Shown here piece by piece: positions 15,457 to 24,979 of a DNA stretch of 50,508 nt. The notes beneath the pieces are model-generated. The model made no database searches and was not told the origin of the DNA. It was given only the letters and a program-made list of their open reading frames with translations. The position numbers and the translations under genes are program-made. Location of the stretch: NCBI GenBank assembly GCA_048463395.1, contig DBFWPL010000028.1, positions 1-50,508 on the forward strand, in the 5' to 3' direction. The first letter of the stretch is position 1. Every line of letters starts with the position of its first letter. The DNA comes from JAGAJR01 sp048463395. Lineage in GTDB: Bacteria > Pseudomonadota > Alphaproteobacteria > RF32 > CAG-239.

Positions 15457-15919
15457 AGAACTGGTAAGAACGGCGGGCTTTAGCTTTACCGAATTTCTTA
15501 CGTTCAACAACGCGGGCATCACGTGTCAAGAAGCCAGCTTTTTTCAGAACTGTTCTCAATTCCGGCTCATATTCGTTCAGAGCTTTGGCGATACCGTGTT
15601 TGATAGCACCGGCCTGACCGGACAATCCACCGCCTTTAACTGTGCAGACAACATCGAATTCGTTTTCGCGGTTTGCAACTTCAAACGGTTGGTTGATAAT
15701 CATTTTCAATACCGGACGAGCGAAGTACTGATCAATTGACTTATCGTTAATGGTAACATTGCCTTTACCCGGTTTAATCCATACGCGGGCAACAGCGTCT
15801 TTTCTTTTACCTGTAGCATAAGAACGACCTTGCTTGTCGCGATTTGCTTTGCGAACTTTTACTTCAGCAGAAGCAGCAGAAGCCTTAATGTCTTTTAATG
15901 ATTCGATTTTTTCAGCCAT
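15446..15919 (-). CDS. rpsI: 30S ribosomal protein S9 (uS9)
   Basis: A 157-aa protein. It ends with the diagnostic uS9 tail: GKAKARRSYQFSKR, basic and reaching the ribosomal P site. YATGKRKDAVARVWIKPGKGNVTIND and VKGGGLSGQAGAIKHGIAKAL are family hallmarks. The first ~25 residues (MAEKIESLKDIKASAASAEVK) are an alphaproteobacterial-type extension. Its ATG overlaps the rplM stop codon by one base, so translation is coupled. Its last codons and stop lie in the attachment core of the 10-kb element, which restores the reading frame exactly. Confidence 0.98.
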   Translation of the reverse strand: MAEKIESLKDIKASAASAEVKVRKANRDKQGRSYATGKRKDAVARVWIKPGKGNVTINDKSIDQYFARPVLKMIINQPFEVANRENEFDVVCTVKGGGLSGQAGAIKHGIAKALNEYEPELRTVLKKAGFLTRDARVVERKKFGKAKARRSYQFSKR

Positions 15920-16386
15920 TATAATGTGCTCCTTTTATTTTTAGGGTTCTTTGCTGCAATATCAAGAACTTCAGGGTTTTGAGCTGTATGCGGGTGATTT
16001 TCACCGGCATAAACTTTTAATTTTGTCATTTGCTGACGGCCCAGAGGATTACGGGAAATCATGCGTTCAACAGCTTTCTCGATAACTCTTTCCGGGAAAC
16101 GACCTGCCAAAATCTTACCGGCTGTGGTTTCTTTAATACCGCCAATCCAACCGGTGTGTTTGAAGTACTTTTTGTCTGTCAATTTCTTACCGGTCAATTT
16201 TACTTTATCTGCATTGATAACGATTACATAGTCGCCGCAGTCCAAGTTAGGAACAAAGCTAGGTTTATGTTTACCGCGAAGAATCTTTGCAATTTCTGCA
16301 GACAATCTTCCCAATACAACACCGCTGGCGTCAACTACATACCATTTTCTTTCAATGTCAGATGGTTTTGTTGCATATGTGTTCAT
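15919..16386 (-). CDS. rplM: 50S ribosomal protein L13 (uL13)
   Basis: A 155-aa protein with uL13 hallmarks: KWYVVDASGVVLGRLSAEIA, LRGKHKPSFVPNLDCGDYVI, KYFKHTGWIGGIKETTAGKIL, and RMISRNPLGRQQMTKLKVYAG. First gene of the universal rplM-rpsI operon; a 1-base overlap with rpsI. AGAGAGAAA before the ATG is the RBS. A consensus promoter lies upstream at 16428-16455. Confidence 0.98.
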   Translation of the reverse strand: MNTYATKPSDIERKWYVVDASGVVLGRLSAEIAKILRGKHKPSFVPNLDCGDYVIVINADKVKLTGKKLTDKKYFKHTGWIGGIKETTAGKILAGRFPERVIEKAVERMISRNPLGRQQMTKLKVYAGENHPHTAQNPEVLDIAAKNPKNKRSTL

Positions 16387-16427
16387 ATTTTCTCTCTTTA
16401 TAAAAGATGGTTATTGAATTCCTGCTT

Positions 16428-16455
16428 AATATACAGAATTAAAATCTCTTGTCAA
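16428..16455 (-). promoter_or_regulatory. rplM-rpsI promoter
   Basis: On the minus strand: TTGACA (16450-16455), 16 bases, TATATT (16428-16433). Near-consensus sigma-70 promoter, 42 bases before the rplM ATG. Confidence 0.75.
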
Positions 16456-16539
16456 CAATAAAAAATCAAGAAAAAACAATAAATTATTTTATGGTATTAT
16501 TTTACCGTTAATTATCTAATTGTTTTTAAGCAATTTTAT

Positions 16540-19242
16540 CTAAACGGCCTTTTTATGTTCATTTAAAAGAGACTTTATTTCGTAAAGTTTTTCCAAAGCT
16601 TCTTTCGGGCTTAACTCATCCGGATTAATCTTTTCAAGAGCTTCTGCCAAAGGAGATTTAGCTTCAGCGGCGTCTTCATGCTGTTTTAAGGTTGCAAACA
16701 AAGGCAAATCTTCCGCCAATTCGGAAATGTTGGTACTTTTATTGTCTTTTTCCAAAGAATCCAAAACCTGCTCCGCCCTTTTTATCACCACATTCGGCAA
16801 TCCTGCCAATTTGGCGACGTGAATACCGTAAGAACGATCCGCCGCTCCGCTGACAACCTCATGCAAAAAGATGACCTCTTCCTTGAACTCTTTGATTTTC
16901 ATGCAATGCAGAGACATTCTGTGCAGTTTGGAAACCAAAGAAGTCAGTTCGTGATAATGGGTGGCAAACAAGGAACGACACTTGTTAACCTCGTGCAAAT
17001 GCTCAATTACCGCCCAGGCAATGGACAAGCCGTCAAAGGTTGCTGTCCCCCTGCCGATTTCATCTAAAATCACAAAAGAACGCTCGTCGGCCTGATTCAA
17101 AATACTGGCGGTTTCAACCATTTCCACCATAAAGGTAGAACGGCCGCGAGCCAGGTCATCACTGGCTCCGACACGGGAAAAAATCTTATCCACCACGCCG
17201 ATACGAGCGAAACTGCAAGGAACAAAAGCTCCCATTTGGGCCATAATCGCAATAATGGCGTTTTGCCGCAGAAACGTTGACTTACCGGCCATGTTCGGAC
17301 CGGTCAGAAGCCAGATCAGGCTTTCATCTTCACTCAAGGAACAATCATTGCCGACAAACACGCCGCCGTGTTCTTTTTCAATGGAGGCCTCGACCACCGG
17401 ATGCCGTCCGTCTTTTATTTCAAAGACTAAACTGTTATCCACGACCGGACGGCAATAGTTTTTTTCCACCGATAAATCAGCCAGACCGGCTCCGACATCC
17501 AATTCCGCAACGGCTTTAGCCGTACGGGAAATGTCATCGGAAGCAGCCAAAACCGACTGAACCATATTATTAAACAGCTCTTGTTCCATTGCCAAAGCTT
17601 TATCGGCAGCTCCGCGGATTTTATTCTCCAGTTCCGTCAGTTCCACAGTCGTAAACCGAGCTGCATTCAATACCGACTGGCGGTGAATAAACTCTTTGTT
17701 CTCAAGCATTTCCGTCGCAAATTTGCTCGGAACTTCAATAAAATACCCGATAACATTGTTGTATTTGATTTTCAGGTTCGGGATCTTAGTCGTTTCCAGA
17801 TATTTATTCTGAAGCTGCAGAATCAACTTGTGGCTGTCATCTTTGAGCATTTTTATCTCATCCAACGGCGGATAATAACCGGTACGGATAAACCCTCCGT
17901 CGCGGGCAAGAAGAGGAAGCTCATCATCCAAAGCACACGTCAGAGTATCAACAAGATTTTCATGATACCCCATTCTGTCGACGATTTTTTTCACCGCTTC
18001 GGGAAGTGCCTGAACGATTTGTCCGTTCTGTTGGTTTATGAAAGCATTAATCAGGTTTTTAAGTTTCGGGACAATGCCCAACGCCGTTTTTATATTAGCT
18101 AAATCTCTTGGTCCGCCTCTGCCCAAACTTAGGCGGGAAACCGCCCGTTCCACATCCGGACATGACTTCAAAACCATCCGGAAATCTTCACGAATATGCG
18201 GATAATTGATAAAAAACTCTATCACATCCAAGCGATTATTGATTTCTGCGATATCAACCAAAGGGCTGGCTATCCGTGAAGCCAGAAGACGACCGCCGGC
18301 TCCGGTTACCGTTCGATCCAAAACGCTCAGCAGCGACGCTCCCCTGTCACTGACGCAAGATTCCAAAAGTTCGAGATTTTTGCGGGTTGCCCCGTCTATC
18401 TCCATAACTTTGTTTTCATAGACTTTTATCGGTTTCTCAACTCTCGGCATTTGTCCTTTTTGAGTATTTTCGACATAATCCATCAACACTCCCGCCGCCG
18501 TGATTTCCGAACGTTCGAAATTTCCGAAAGCATCCAGCGTTTCAACTTTAAAAAATGTTTTCAAGCGTTTTTTGGCGTTTTCGCTGTTAAATCTTGCTGC
18601 CGGAAGAACACTCAGTTTCTCACGATATTCATTTAAAACAGAAAAATTTTCCGGATTTTGCAAATAAGTATCGGCCAAAACGATTTCAACCGGACTGAGT
18701 CTTGCCAAGTTGGAACTTAAAACAACAGCTTCCTTTTTATCTTTCAGGCGGATTTCCTGCGTATAAAAATCTCCGGTAGACAAATCCAGCCATGCGAAGC
18801 CCAAAGCATCATTTTGTTTAACCAAGCTCAAAATAAAATTATTCTTTTTAGAATCGAGAAGGTTATCTTCCGTCAAAGTTCCCGGCGTTACAAGGCGGAT
18901 AACCTCTCTTTTAACAACGGACTTGGCTCCTCGTTTTTTGGCTTCCTTCGGATCTTCGGTCTGCTCGCAAATGGCAACCTTAAAACCCTGCCGGATTAAT
19001 TTGGCCAGATAGCTCTCATAGGCGTGAAAAGGGACGCCGCACATCGGAATGTCCTGATTATCAAGTTTCCCTCTTTTGGTCAGAGCAATATCCAAAGCTT
19101 TTGATGCCGTTACGGCATCGTCAAAAAACATTTCATAAAAATCGCCCATCCGGTAAAAAAGAAGATAATCCTTATGAGCATTCTTAATTTCCAGATATTG
19201 TGCCATCATGGGCGTAAGAGGTATCGTTGTTATTTCTGTCAT
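16540..19242 (-). CDS. mutS: DNA mismatch repair protein MutS
   Basis: A 900-aa protein from the ATG at 19242 (MTEITTIPLTPMMAQYLEIK); an in-frame upstream extension to 19485 is AT-rich non-coding DNA. Domain I carries the mismatch-reading FYRMGDFYEMFFDDA (Phe-x-Glu). The C-terminal ATPase has Walker A TGPNMAGKSTFLRQ, Walker B ILDEIGRGTATFDGLS, and LFATHYHELT. Length fits full MutS1. It binds mismatches and recruits MutL. It is divergent from the PhoR-like kinase. No mutL in the window. Confidence 0.98.
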   Translation of the reverse strand: MTEITTIPLTPMMAQYLEIKNAHKDYLLFYRMGDFYEMFFDDAVTASKALDIALTKRGKLDNQDIPMCGVPFHAYESYLAKLIRQGFKVAICEQTEDPKEAKKRGAKSVVKREVIRLVTPGTLTEDNLLDSKKNNFILSLVKQNDALGFAWLDLSTGDFYTQEIRLKDKKEAVVLSSNLARLSPVEIVLADTYLQNPENFSVLNEYREKLSVLPAARFNSENAKKRLKTFFKVETLDAFGNFERSEITAAGVLMDYVENTQKGQMPRVEKPIKVYENKVMEIDGATRKNLELLESCVSDRGASLLSVLDRTVTGAGGRLLASRIASPLVDIAEINNRLDVIEFFINYPHIREDFRMVLKSCPDVERAVSRLSLGRGGPRDLANIKTALGIVPKLKNLINAFINQQNGQIVQALPEAVKKIVDRMGYHENLVDTLTCALDDELPLLARDGGFIRTGYYPPLDEIKMLKDDSHKLILQLQNKYLETTKIPNLKIKYNNVIGYFIEVPSKFATEMLENKEFIHRQSVLNAARFTTVELTELENKIRGAADKALAMEQELFNNMVQSVLAASDDISRTAKAVAELDVGAGLADLSVEKNYCRPVVDNSLVFEIKDGRHPVVEASIEKEHGGVFVGNDCSLSEDESLIWLLTGPNMAGKSTFLRQNAIIAIMAQMGAFVPCSFARIGVVDKIFSRVGASDDLARGRSTFMVEMVETASILNQADERSFVILDEIGRGTATFDGLSIAWAVIEHLHEVNKCRSLFATHYHELTSLVSKLHRMSLHCMKIKEFKEEVIFLHEVVSGAADRSYGIHVAKLAGLPNVVIKRAEQVLDSLEKDNKSTNISELAEDLPLFATLKQHEDAAEAKSPLAEALEKINPDELSPKEALEKLYEIKSLLNEHKKAV

Positions 19243-19354
19243 TTTATTCCGATTATTTAGCAAATTTAAACTAATCGTATAATAGTATATTTTAGTGTGT
19301 AGTCCACAGTTTTTTAAGCTTATCTTCTTTTTTACCAATATACGGAGGGCTAAA

Positions 19355-20800
19355 ATGTTTAAGCGTGGGAAAAAATTTATCAACATTGAGAAAGATGAAA
19401 AGTTTGCCGACAGGGTTTTGTTTTTATCCCTTCCTTCCGCTCTGGTATTCATTATGCTGGTGGCTTTGAAACTTTTGCCGGCCACGCTTGCCGTTATCTC
19501 TTACGCCACGATTATTATGTTTAACGTTATTTTCCTGTTTCCGCTTACGTTTGAAATGCAACAGCTGAAGAAATATATTACCAATTTAGCCAGCGGCGAA
19601 GGTATGGAAGATGACATCGCACTCTCAGAGAAAGACGCTAAGGAAATTGTCGATGCCGTTAATGCCATGCATCGCTTTTGGGCACATAAAACCGACATTC
19701 TCGAAGCCCAGACAATTTCCGATACAGCCGTCTTGGATACTCTTCCGGATCCGATTATGATGATTGACCGTTCCGGAAACATTCTCGGAGCAAATCTTTC
19801 TTCCCGTACTTTATTCGGCAAAGACGTTACCGACAAAAACATTCAGAATATTTTCAACTCCAATAATTTCATTGAGGCTGTTTCCAGAGTTCTGAAAAAA
19901 GAAAGTTCCTCTGAAAATCTGATTTTCTATGTACAGAGAAATAAGGGACGGAAGCTTAAAGACATTGAAGATTCTCAGAAACTTTACGCTCATATCAAGC
20001 AACTGCCATGGCTTTCCAAAGGAAGAGCCGTTGCGGTCATCTCCATTTATGATCTCACAAAATCTATGAAAATCGAAAAAATGCAATCTGATTTCGTCGC
20101 CAACGCCAGCCATGAGCTCCGCACGCCTTTAGCCATTATTTCCGGCTTTATCGAAACTCTCCAAACCACGGCACATGATGATGAAGAGGCTCGAGAAAAA
20201 TTCTTAAAAATTATGAGCGAACAGGCTGAATATATGTCTGCTTTGATTGAAAATCTGCTTTCTCTTTCCAAAATTGAAATGACGCAAGACCAGAAGCCGG
20301 AAGGAACCGCCGATATTGTCAAAATCGTTAACGAGGTGGCTATGGCTCTTTCTCTTAAAGCACAAGACCGTAACATTACTCTGCTGACACATATCGAAAA
20401 CAACATTCCGAATATTACAGCCGATGCACACCAAGTTAAACAAGTGATTCAAAACCTGACCGATAATGCCTTGAAATACGGTATCAGCAAGAGTGATGTC
20501 AACATCCGGGTCGGTGTGGTCGAGCAAATTCCACGATCGAAAAGTTTTCAAGTTGCGGAAGGAAAAGCCGTTTCCATTTCCATTAACAATAAAGGTCCTA
20601 AAATCACTCCGGAGAATCTTGCCCGTTTGACTGAAAGATTTTTCCGCCTTCAGGAGCACAAAGATTTAAACATTAAAGGAACCGGATTGGGGTTGGCCAT
20701 TGCCAAGCACATTATTCTCCGCCATAAGGGAAATTTGACCGTAACTTCCACCGCTTACAACGGAACGACTTTTACTATCTACCTTCCGGTTGCAAACTAA
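19355..20800 (+). CDS. PhoR-like membrane sensor histidine kinase
   Basis: A 481-aa protein from the ATG at 19355, which has GGAGGG six bases upstream. Two adjacent N-terminal transmembrane segments (VLFLSLPSALVFIMLVALKLL and TLAVISYATIIMFNVIFLFPL) with almost no periplasmic loop are typical of PhoR. A PAS domain follows (AVLDTLPDPIMMIDRSGNILGAN), then HisKA with NASHELRTPLAIISGF (phospho-accepting His) and HATPase with N box NLTDNALKYG and G2 box KGTGLGLAIAKHI. In PhoR the signal is phosphate limitation through Pst/PhoU. No response regulator is adjacent here, so the signal is inferred from family resemblance. Monocistronic, ending at a terminator. Confidence 0.88.
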   Translation: MFKRGKKFINIEKDEKFADRVLFLSLPSALVFIMLVALKLLPATLAVISYATIIMFNVIFLFPLTFEMQQLKKYITNLASGEGMEDDIALSEKDAKEIVDAVNAMHRFWAHKTDILEAQTISDTAVLDTLPDPIMMIDRSGNILGANLSSRTLFGKDVTDKNIQNIFNSNNFIEAVSRVLKKESSSENLIFYVQRNKGRKLKDIEDSQKLYAHIKQLPWLSKGRAVAVISIYDLTKSMKIEKMQSDFVANASHELRTPLAIISGFIETLQTTAHDDEEAREKFLKIMSEQAEYMSALIENLLSLSKIEMTQDQKPEGTADIVKIVNEVAMALSLKAQDRNITLLTHIENNIPNITADAHQVKQVIQNLTDNALKYGISKSDVNIRVGVVEQIPRSKSFQVAEGKAVSISINNKGPKITPENLARLTERFFRLQEHKDLNIKGTGLGLAIAKHIILRHKGNLTVTSTAYNGTTFTIYLPVAN

Positions 20801-20822
20801 ATATAATCCGTTTAAAATAAAG

Positions 20823-20857
20823 AACTCCCAATACCTTTAAAGTATCAGGAGTTTTTT
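20823..20857 (+). terminator. Terminator of the histidine kinase gene
   Basis: AACTCC ... GGAGTT with inner TAC/GTA pairing, followed by six T. It may also act on the converging minus-strand gene. Confidence 0.8.
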
Positions 20858-20872
20858 GTAAAGGACTTTTGT

Positions 20873-21778
20873 TTACTGTTTGTTCCAGAAGTATTCCATT
20901 CTTTTCCAGAAACTTATCTCATGTCGTACCAAATAAGCTTGACGATAATGAGACATTCCCTTGCGAAACAATTTCCTTTCCAATTCTTCGGGAAGACGTT
21001 TCTCTTCCACATAGAACTTAAAAAAGTGAAACCGTTCCGGATGAAACAAGCACTCTTCTAACTGCATCAGGCTCAAAGGCTGACTTCTGACAAGAGCTTT
21101 GAACTTGGCTTCCCGATTGTTCAGCACCAAATCTTTGATAAAACTTCCCCCCACCTGATGTTTGGTAATATACCATGCGAACTGATCATCATTCATTTGA
21201 CGGATAAGACGCTCTTCCAGATCTGTCTTTTCAATCAGGAGTTTCAACAGTGTAAAGTTTTTTTCGCAAATGAGAAACTCCGCTGCATCGGAAATGGCTT
21301 TCAGGTAAGTTTTCTCACTTTTCCAACGGATACAATTGTCGATAAATATCTCAAACAGAGCTTTATTATCTTCCTTACAGAGTTCTTTCAAAAAGTCTTC
21401 GTTAAAAGCTTTATGCTTGACAATCTGAAGCACTTTTTCTTCCGGCATATAAGCCTTTTTTGCATTTTGCAGAAAAACAAAGCTTAATCCCATCCTTTTC
21501 CATTCGGAAAGATAGTGCAATGCTCGTTCAAAAACATTTTCATCTCCGAAAACAGAGATAATCAGATAATCAAAATTTGAATCGTGGTACTCATCCACCA
21601 ATTCCGCCGCAGATTGATAGTCTCCGAAGAGAAGAGTTTCCAACAGCAGTTCCGAACGGTTATGCTGCTCATACAAATTCCGGTCAATAAGAAAACATTG
21701 AATACCGAGAAAATCCAACCGGGACAATAAGGCGTTAACCTGTTTTTTGTCCTTCTTGTTTAGTCCTTTTAACTGCAT
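20873..21778 (-). CDS. Protein of unknown function, helical repeats
   Basis: A 301-aa protein with no signal peptide or TM segment. It is rich in Leu, Glu, Lys and Phe and nearly all helical, with loosely repeated ~35-residue helix pairs (LLLETLLFGDYQSAAELVDEY; LLKLLIEKTDLEERLIRQMND; FKFYVEEKRLPEELERKLF), reminiscent of ankyrin- or HEAT-like solenoids, so a protein-binding scaffold is plausible. No catalytic motif. I do not recognise a family. Stands alone between two terminator/AT-rich gaps. Confidence 0.65.
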   Translation of the reverse strand: MQLKGLNKKDKKQVNALLSRLDFLGIQCFLIDRNLYEQHNRSELLLETLLFGDYQSAAELVDEYHDSNFDYLIISVFGDENVFERALHYLSEWKRMGLSFVFLQNAKKAYMPEEKVLQIVKHKAFNEDFLKELCKEDNKALFEIFIDNCIRWKSEKTYLKAISDAAEFLICEKNFTLLKLLIEKTDLEERLIRQMNDDQFAWYITKHQVGGSFIKDLVLNNREAKFKALVRSQPLSLMQLEECLFHPERFHFFKFYVEEKRLPEELERKLFRKGMSHYRQAYLVRHEISFWKRMEYFWNKQ

Positions 21779-21863
21779 AGCTGTATAATTATAAATGAAA
21801 CATATTCTTAAAGTAATCTAACAAAACATTAAACAAAATTAGACATAAAAAGTCAAACTATTT

Positions 21864-22295
21864 TTAAAAATTAAATCGTTTGGCAAATTTTTTCTTATCC
21901 ATACCATTTACGGTGTGGATTTTTTCATTAATTAAAAGGGTCGGCAATTCCATTCTTACAAACACACTCCTCGGATCAGCATTGTCTACAAACGCCGTTA
22001 TTTCACCTTGTGCCGCAGAGATAAAACGTTTTGACGCCACGGCCCAGATATCGGCTATTTCCTCATCTTTCAAGCCGCAACCGGCTCCGGACAACCCCAT
22101 TTCAACCAATTTGGCACCGCAATCGGTGTGTTCTATCATCATTTTTTCGGGATTATCTTTGACGAAAGCAAAGGCCTTGTCCCTGTTTTCTTTGGTCGGT
22201 TGGAAACTTACGCTGTAGAGCACAACGGCATTCTCCGGCGTGGCAACGTCATAAGTTCCGGCCACGTGCATCGCTTTTGCATATAAATTATTCAT
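21864..22295 (-). CDS. Protein of unknown function, coupled to clpB
   Basis: A 143-aa protein whose ATG lies inside the end of clpB (8-base overlap), implying translational coupling in the clpB transcript. It holds three Cys (HTDCGAKLVEM; GAGCGLKDEE) and ends in a basic tail (MDKKKFAKRFNF). FISAAQGEITAFVDNADPRSVF and ELPTLLINEKIHTVNG look like an alpha/beta domain. No family recognised. Location suggests heat-shock co-expression; that is inference. Confidence 0.7.
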   Translation of the reverse strand: MNNLYAKAMHVAGTYDVATPENAVVLYSVSFQPTKENRDKAFAFVKDNPEKMMIEHTDCGAKLVEMGLSGAGCGLKDEEIADIWAVASKRFISAAQGEITAFVDNADPRSVFVRMELPTLLINEKIHTVNGMDKKKFAKRFNF

Positions 22296-24891
22296 CTCGT
22301 TTCTTCTTATTTTTCACAATATTTAATTGTCCGTCGGCAACAATAATGTCAGCCGTATCGTTATCTCCGATTTCCCCGTCCAAAATCTTCATTGCTAGTT
22401 TATTTTCAATCTGGGTTTTAAGCAGACGTTTTAACGGACGAGCTCCGTAAACCGGGTCATAACCGTTGTTGACAATCCAGATAAAGGCCGCATCGTTGAC
22501 GTGCAGTTTGATATTGCGTTCTGCCAGACGTTTTTCAATATTGGCAATTTGAATTTTGGCAATGTCTTTGATATTGCTTTTATCCAGTTTATGAAACAGG
22601 CTTATTTCATCAATACGGTTGATAAATTCCGGACGGAACGACGCTTTCACAATATCCATGACTTTGGCTTTTACTTTCTTCGGATCATCCGCTCCGGTAG
22701 TATTGGCCAAAATATCAGAGCCTAAATTAGAGGTCATGATGATAATGGTGTTTTTAAAGTCAACCGTACGCCCTTTGCCGTCAGTCAAACGACCGTCATC
22801 CAAAACCTGCAACAGAATATTAAATACATCCGGGTGGGCTTTTTCCACCTCATCAAACAGAATAACCTGATACGGACGGCGACGAACAGCTTCGGTCAAG
22901 GCACCGCCTTCCTCATAGCCGACATATCCCGGAGGAGAACCGATTAAACGGGCAACCGCATGTTTTTCCATATATTCGGACATATCAACACGCAGCAGAG
23001 CACTCTCGTCATTAAACAAAAACTCGGCTAGAGCTTTGCTTAACTCCGTTTTACCAACGCCCGTCGGCCCCAAAAACAGAAAAGAACCAATCGGCTGGTT
23101 ATGGTCGCTGATACCGGCACGGGAACGTCTGACGGCATTGGCAACCGCGGATATCGCCTCTTTTTGTCCGATAACCCTCTTGCCCAGAAAATCTTCCATG
23201 TGAACAAGTTTTTCTTTTTCACCTTCCAACATCTTGTCAACCGGAATTCCCGTCCATTTGGAGACGACAGTGGCAATGTTTTCATCGGTTACGGTTTCGC
23301 GGATATTGCTTTTTTCTTTGCTATTTTGAGCTTTTTCCTCAATCGTTTTTACTTTTTCTTCCAGTTCAGGAATTACACTGTATTGCAGTTCTCCGGCTCG
23401 TTCATACCGACCATCGCGTTTAGCAATTTCAACTTCAATTTTAGCCTTATCCAGCTTGTCTTTCAAACCGGTTAAATCCACAAGCCCCTGTTTTTCTTCT
23501 TTCCATTTGTCGGCAAGACTTTTGGCTTTGGCTTCCAGACCTGAAATTTCGTACCCGATTAATTCCAAACGGGATTTAGACTGTTCGTCATTTTCTTTTT
23601 TCAGAGCTTCCCGTTCAATTTTCAGCTGGAGAATCCGGCGATCCAGTTCATCCAGCTCCTCCGGTTTGGAATCGATAGCCATTCGCAGAGAGCTGGCGGC
23701 TTCATCCATCAGGTCAATAGCTTTATCCGGCAGAAAGCGGTCGCTGATATAGCGGTTGGACAAGGTTGCGGCTGCAATCAAGGCGGAATCTGAAATTCTT
23801 ACGCCATGGTGCAGCTCAAATTTATCTTTAATGCCTCTCAAAATGGAAATCGTCTCTTCCACACTCGGTTCGGAAATAAACACCGGTTGGAAACGACGAG
23901 CCAAAGCGGCGTCTTTCTCAACATATTTTTTATATTCCGACAGCGTTGTTGCTCCGAGGCAGTGGAGTTCGCCCCTTGCCAAGGCCGGTTTTAAGAGGTT
24001 TGAAGCGTCCATGGAACCTTCGCTTGCTCCTGCTCCGACAATCGTGTGCATCTCGTCAATAAACAAGATAATGTTTCCGTTGGAAGCTTCCACATCTTTG
24101 AGTACGGCTTTTAAGCGTTCTTCGAACTCGCCGCGGAATTTGGCTCCGGCAATCAACGCTCCCATATCCAGAGCCAAAAGCTGTTTTCCTTTCAGGCTCT
24201 CCGGCACATCATTATTGACAATCCGCATTGCCAGCCCTTCGACAATCGCCGTTTTTCCCACACCCGGTTCACCAATCAACACCGGATTGTTTTTGGTACG
24301 GCGGGACAAAACCTGAATGGTGCGGCGGATTTCGTGGTCTCGGCCGACAACGGGATCCAGTTTTCCTTCTTTGGCTTTGGCGGTAATATCTATGGCAAAT
24401 TTTTTCAAAGCATCAAAATTATCTTCCGAAGTTTCAGAATCGGCAATCCGACCTTTCCGATAATCATTAACAGACTGGTTCAATTTCTGCGGATTGACAC
24501 CCGCTTTTTTCAATATTTCATAAGCCGGCGTACCCTCAGTCATTGCCAAGGCCTGTAAGATACGTTCAACGGTTACAAATTTGTCTCCGGCTTTATCAGC
24601 CAGCTTTTCAGCCTCCATCATCACCCGGGTAAATTCCTGAGACATTAAGCTTTGTACAGACTGCCCCATGACTTCGGGAATTTTGGCCAAAGCATTGTCT
24701 ACCTCGCCGCGGATTTCGGAAACACTGCCGCCTGACTTTAGAATCAAGTCCGTAATGACGCCTGATTTATCATCAATCAGCACTTTCAGCAAATGTTCGG
24801 GGGAAATATACTGGTGTTTGTCTTTTGCAGCCTGATTGATAACATCTTGTATTATCTCTTTTGATTTACTGGTTAACTTCTCAAAATCCAT
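22288..24891 (-). CDS. clpB: ATP-dependent disaggregase ClpB
   Basis: An 867-aa protein with the full ClpB layout: Clp-N repeats (about 1-145), first AAA domain with GEPGVGKTAIVEGLA (207 on), the long coiled-coil M domain (about 400-525) that distinguishes ClpB from other Clp ATPases, and a second AAA domain with FLGPTGVGKTELSKALAE and pore loop GYVGYEEGG. It works with DnaK to pull apart aggregates after heat stress. SD GAGG is about ten bases before the ATG and lies at the foot of a perfect AU-rich hairpin (24903-24941). Position beside the DUF4167 gene and prmC is the standard alphaproteobacterial context. Confidence 0.98.
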   Translation of the reverse strand: MDFEKLTSKSKEIIQDVINQAAKDKHQYISPEHLLKVLIDDKSGVITDLILKSGGSVSEIRGEVDNALAKIPEVMGQSVQSLMSQEFTRVMMEAEKLADKAGDKFVTVERILQALAMTEGTPAYEILKKAGVNPQKLNQSVNDYRKGRIADSETSEDNFDALKKFAIDITAKAKEGKLDPVVGRDHEIRRTIQVLSRRTKNNPVLIGEPGVGKTAIVEGLAMRIVNNDVPESLKGKQLLALDMGALIAGAKFRGEFEERLKAVLKDVEASNGNIILFIDEMHTIVGAGASEGSMDASNLLKPALARGELHCLGATTLSEYKKYVEKDAALARRFQPVFISEPSVEETISILRGIKDKFELHHGVRISDSALIAAATLSNRYISDRFLPDKAIDLMDEAASSLRMAIDSKPEELDELDRRILQLKIEREALKKENDEQSKSRLELIGYEISGLEAKAKSLADKWKEEKQGLVDLTGLKDKLDKAKIEVEIAKRDGRYERAGELQYSVIPELEEKVKTIEEKAQNSKEKSNIRETVTDENIATVVSKWTGIPVDKMLEGEKEKLVHMEDFLGKRVIGQKEAISAVANAVRRSRAGISDHNQPIGSFLFLGPTGVGKTELSKALAEFLFNDESALLRVDMSEYMEKHAVARLIGSPPGYVGYEEGGALTEAVRRRPYQVILFDEVEKAHPDVFNILLQVLDDGRLTDGKGRTVDFKNTIIIMTSNLGSDILANTTGADDPKKVKAKVMDIVKASFRPEFINRIDEISLFHKLDKSNIKDIAKIQIANIEKRLAERNIKLHVNDAAFIWIVNNGYDPVYGARPLKRLLKTQIENKLAMKILDGEIGDNDTADIIVADGQLNIVKNKKKRDE

Positions 24892-24902
24892 TGTTCGACC
24901 AC

Positions 24903-24941
24903 CTCACTATATATTAGTCATTCTACCTAATATATAGTGAG
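24903..24941 (-). promoter_or_regulatory. Perfect 15-bp AU-rich hairpin/operator in the clpB leader
   Basis: CTCACTATATATTAG (24903-24917) and CTAATATATAGTGAG (24927-24941) are perfect inverted repeats with a 9-base spacer. On the clpB mRNA the 3' arm ends in GUGAG, which forms part of the GAGG Shine-Dalgarno, so folding would hide it. As DNA, 15-N9-15 also fits a repressor operator; the spacer equals that of CIRCE but the arms do not match CIRCE. A CTTGATT at about 24957-24963 may be the -35 of a heat-shock promoter. Confidence 0.85.
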
Positions 24942-24979
24942 AGGCATACCGTTAAATCAAGTTTTTCCTGCGATATTTT

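Noticed and set aside
19243..19485. 81-residue extension of MutS
   Set aside because: AT-rich leader shared with the divergent kinase gene; MutS homology begins at MTEITTIPLTP.
24903..24941. CIRCE element for HrcA
   Set aside because: The 9-base spacer matches but the arms do not resemble TTAGCACTC/GAGTGCTAA.
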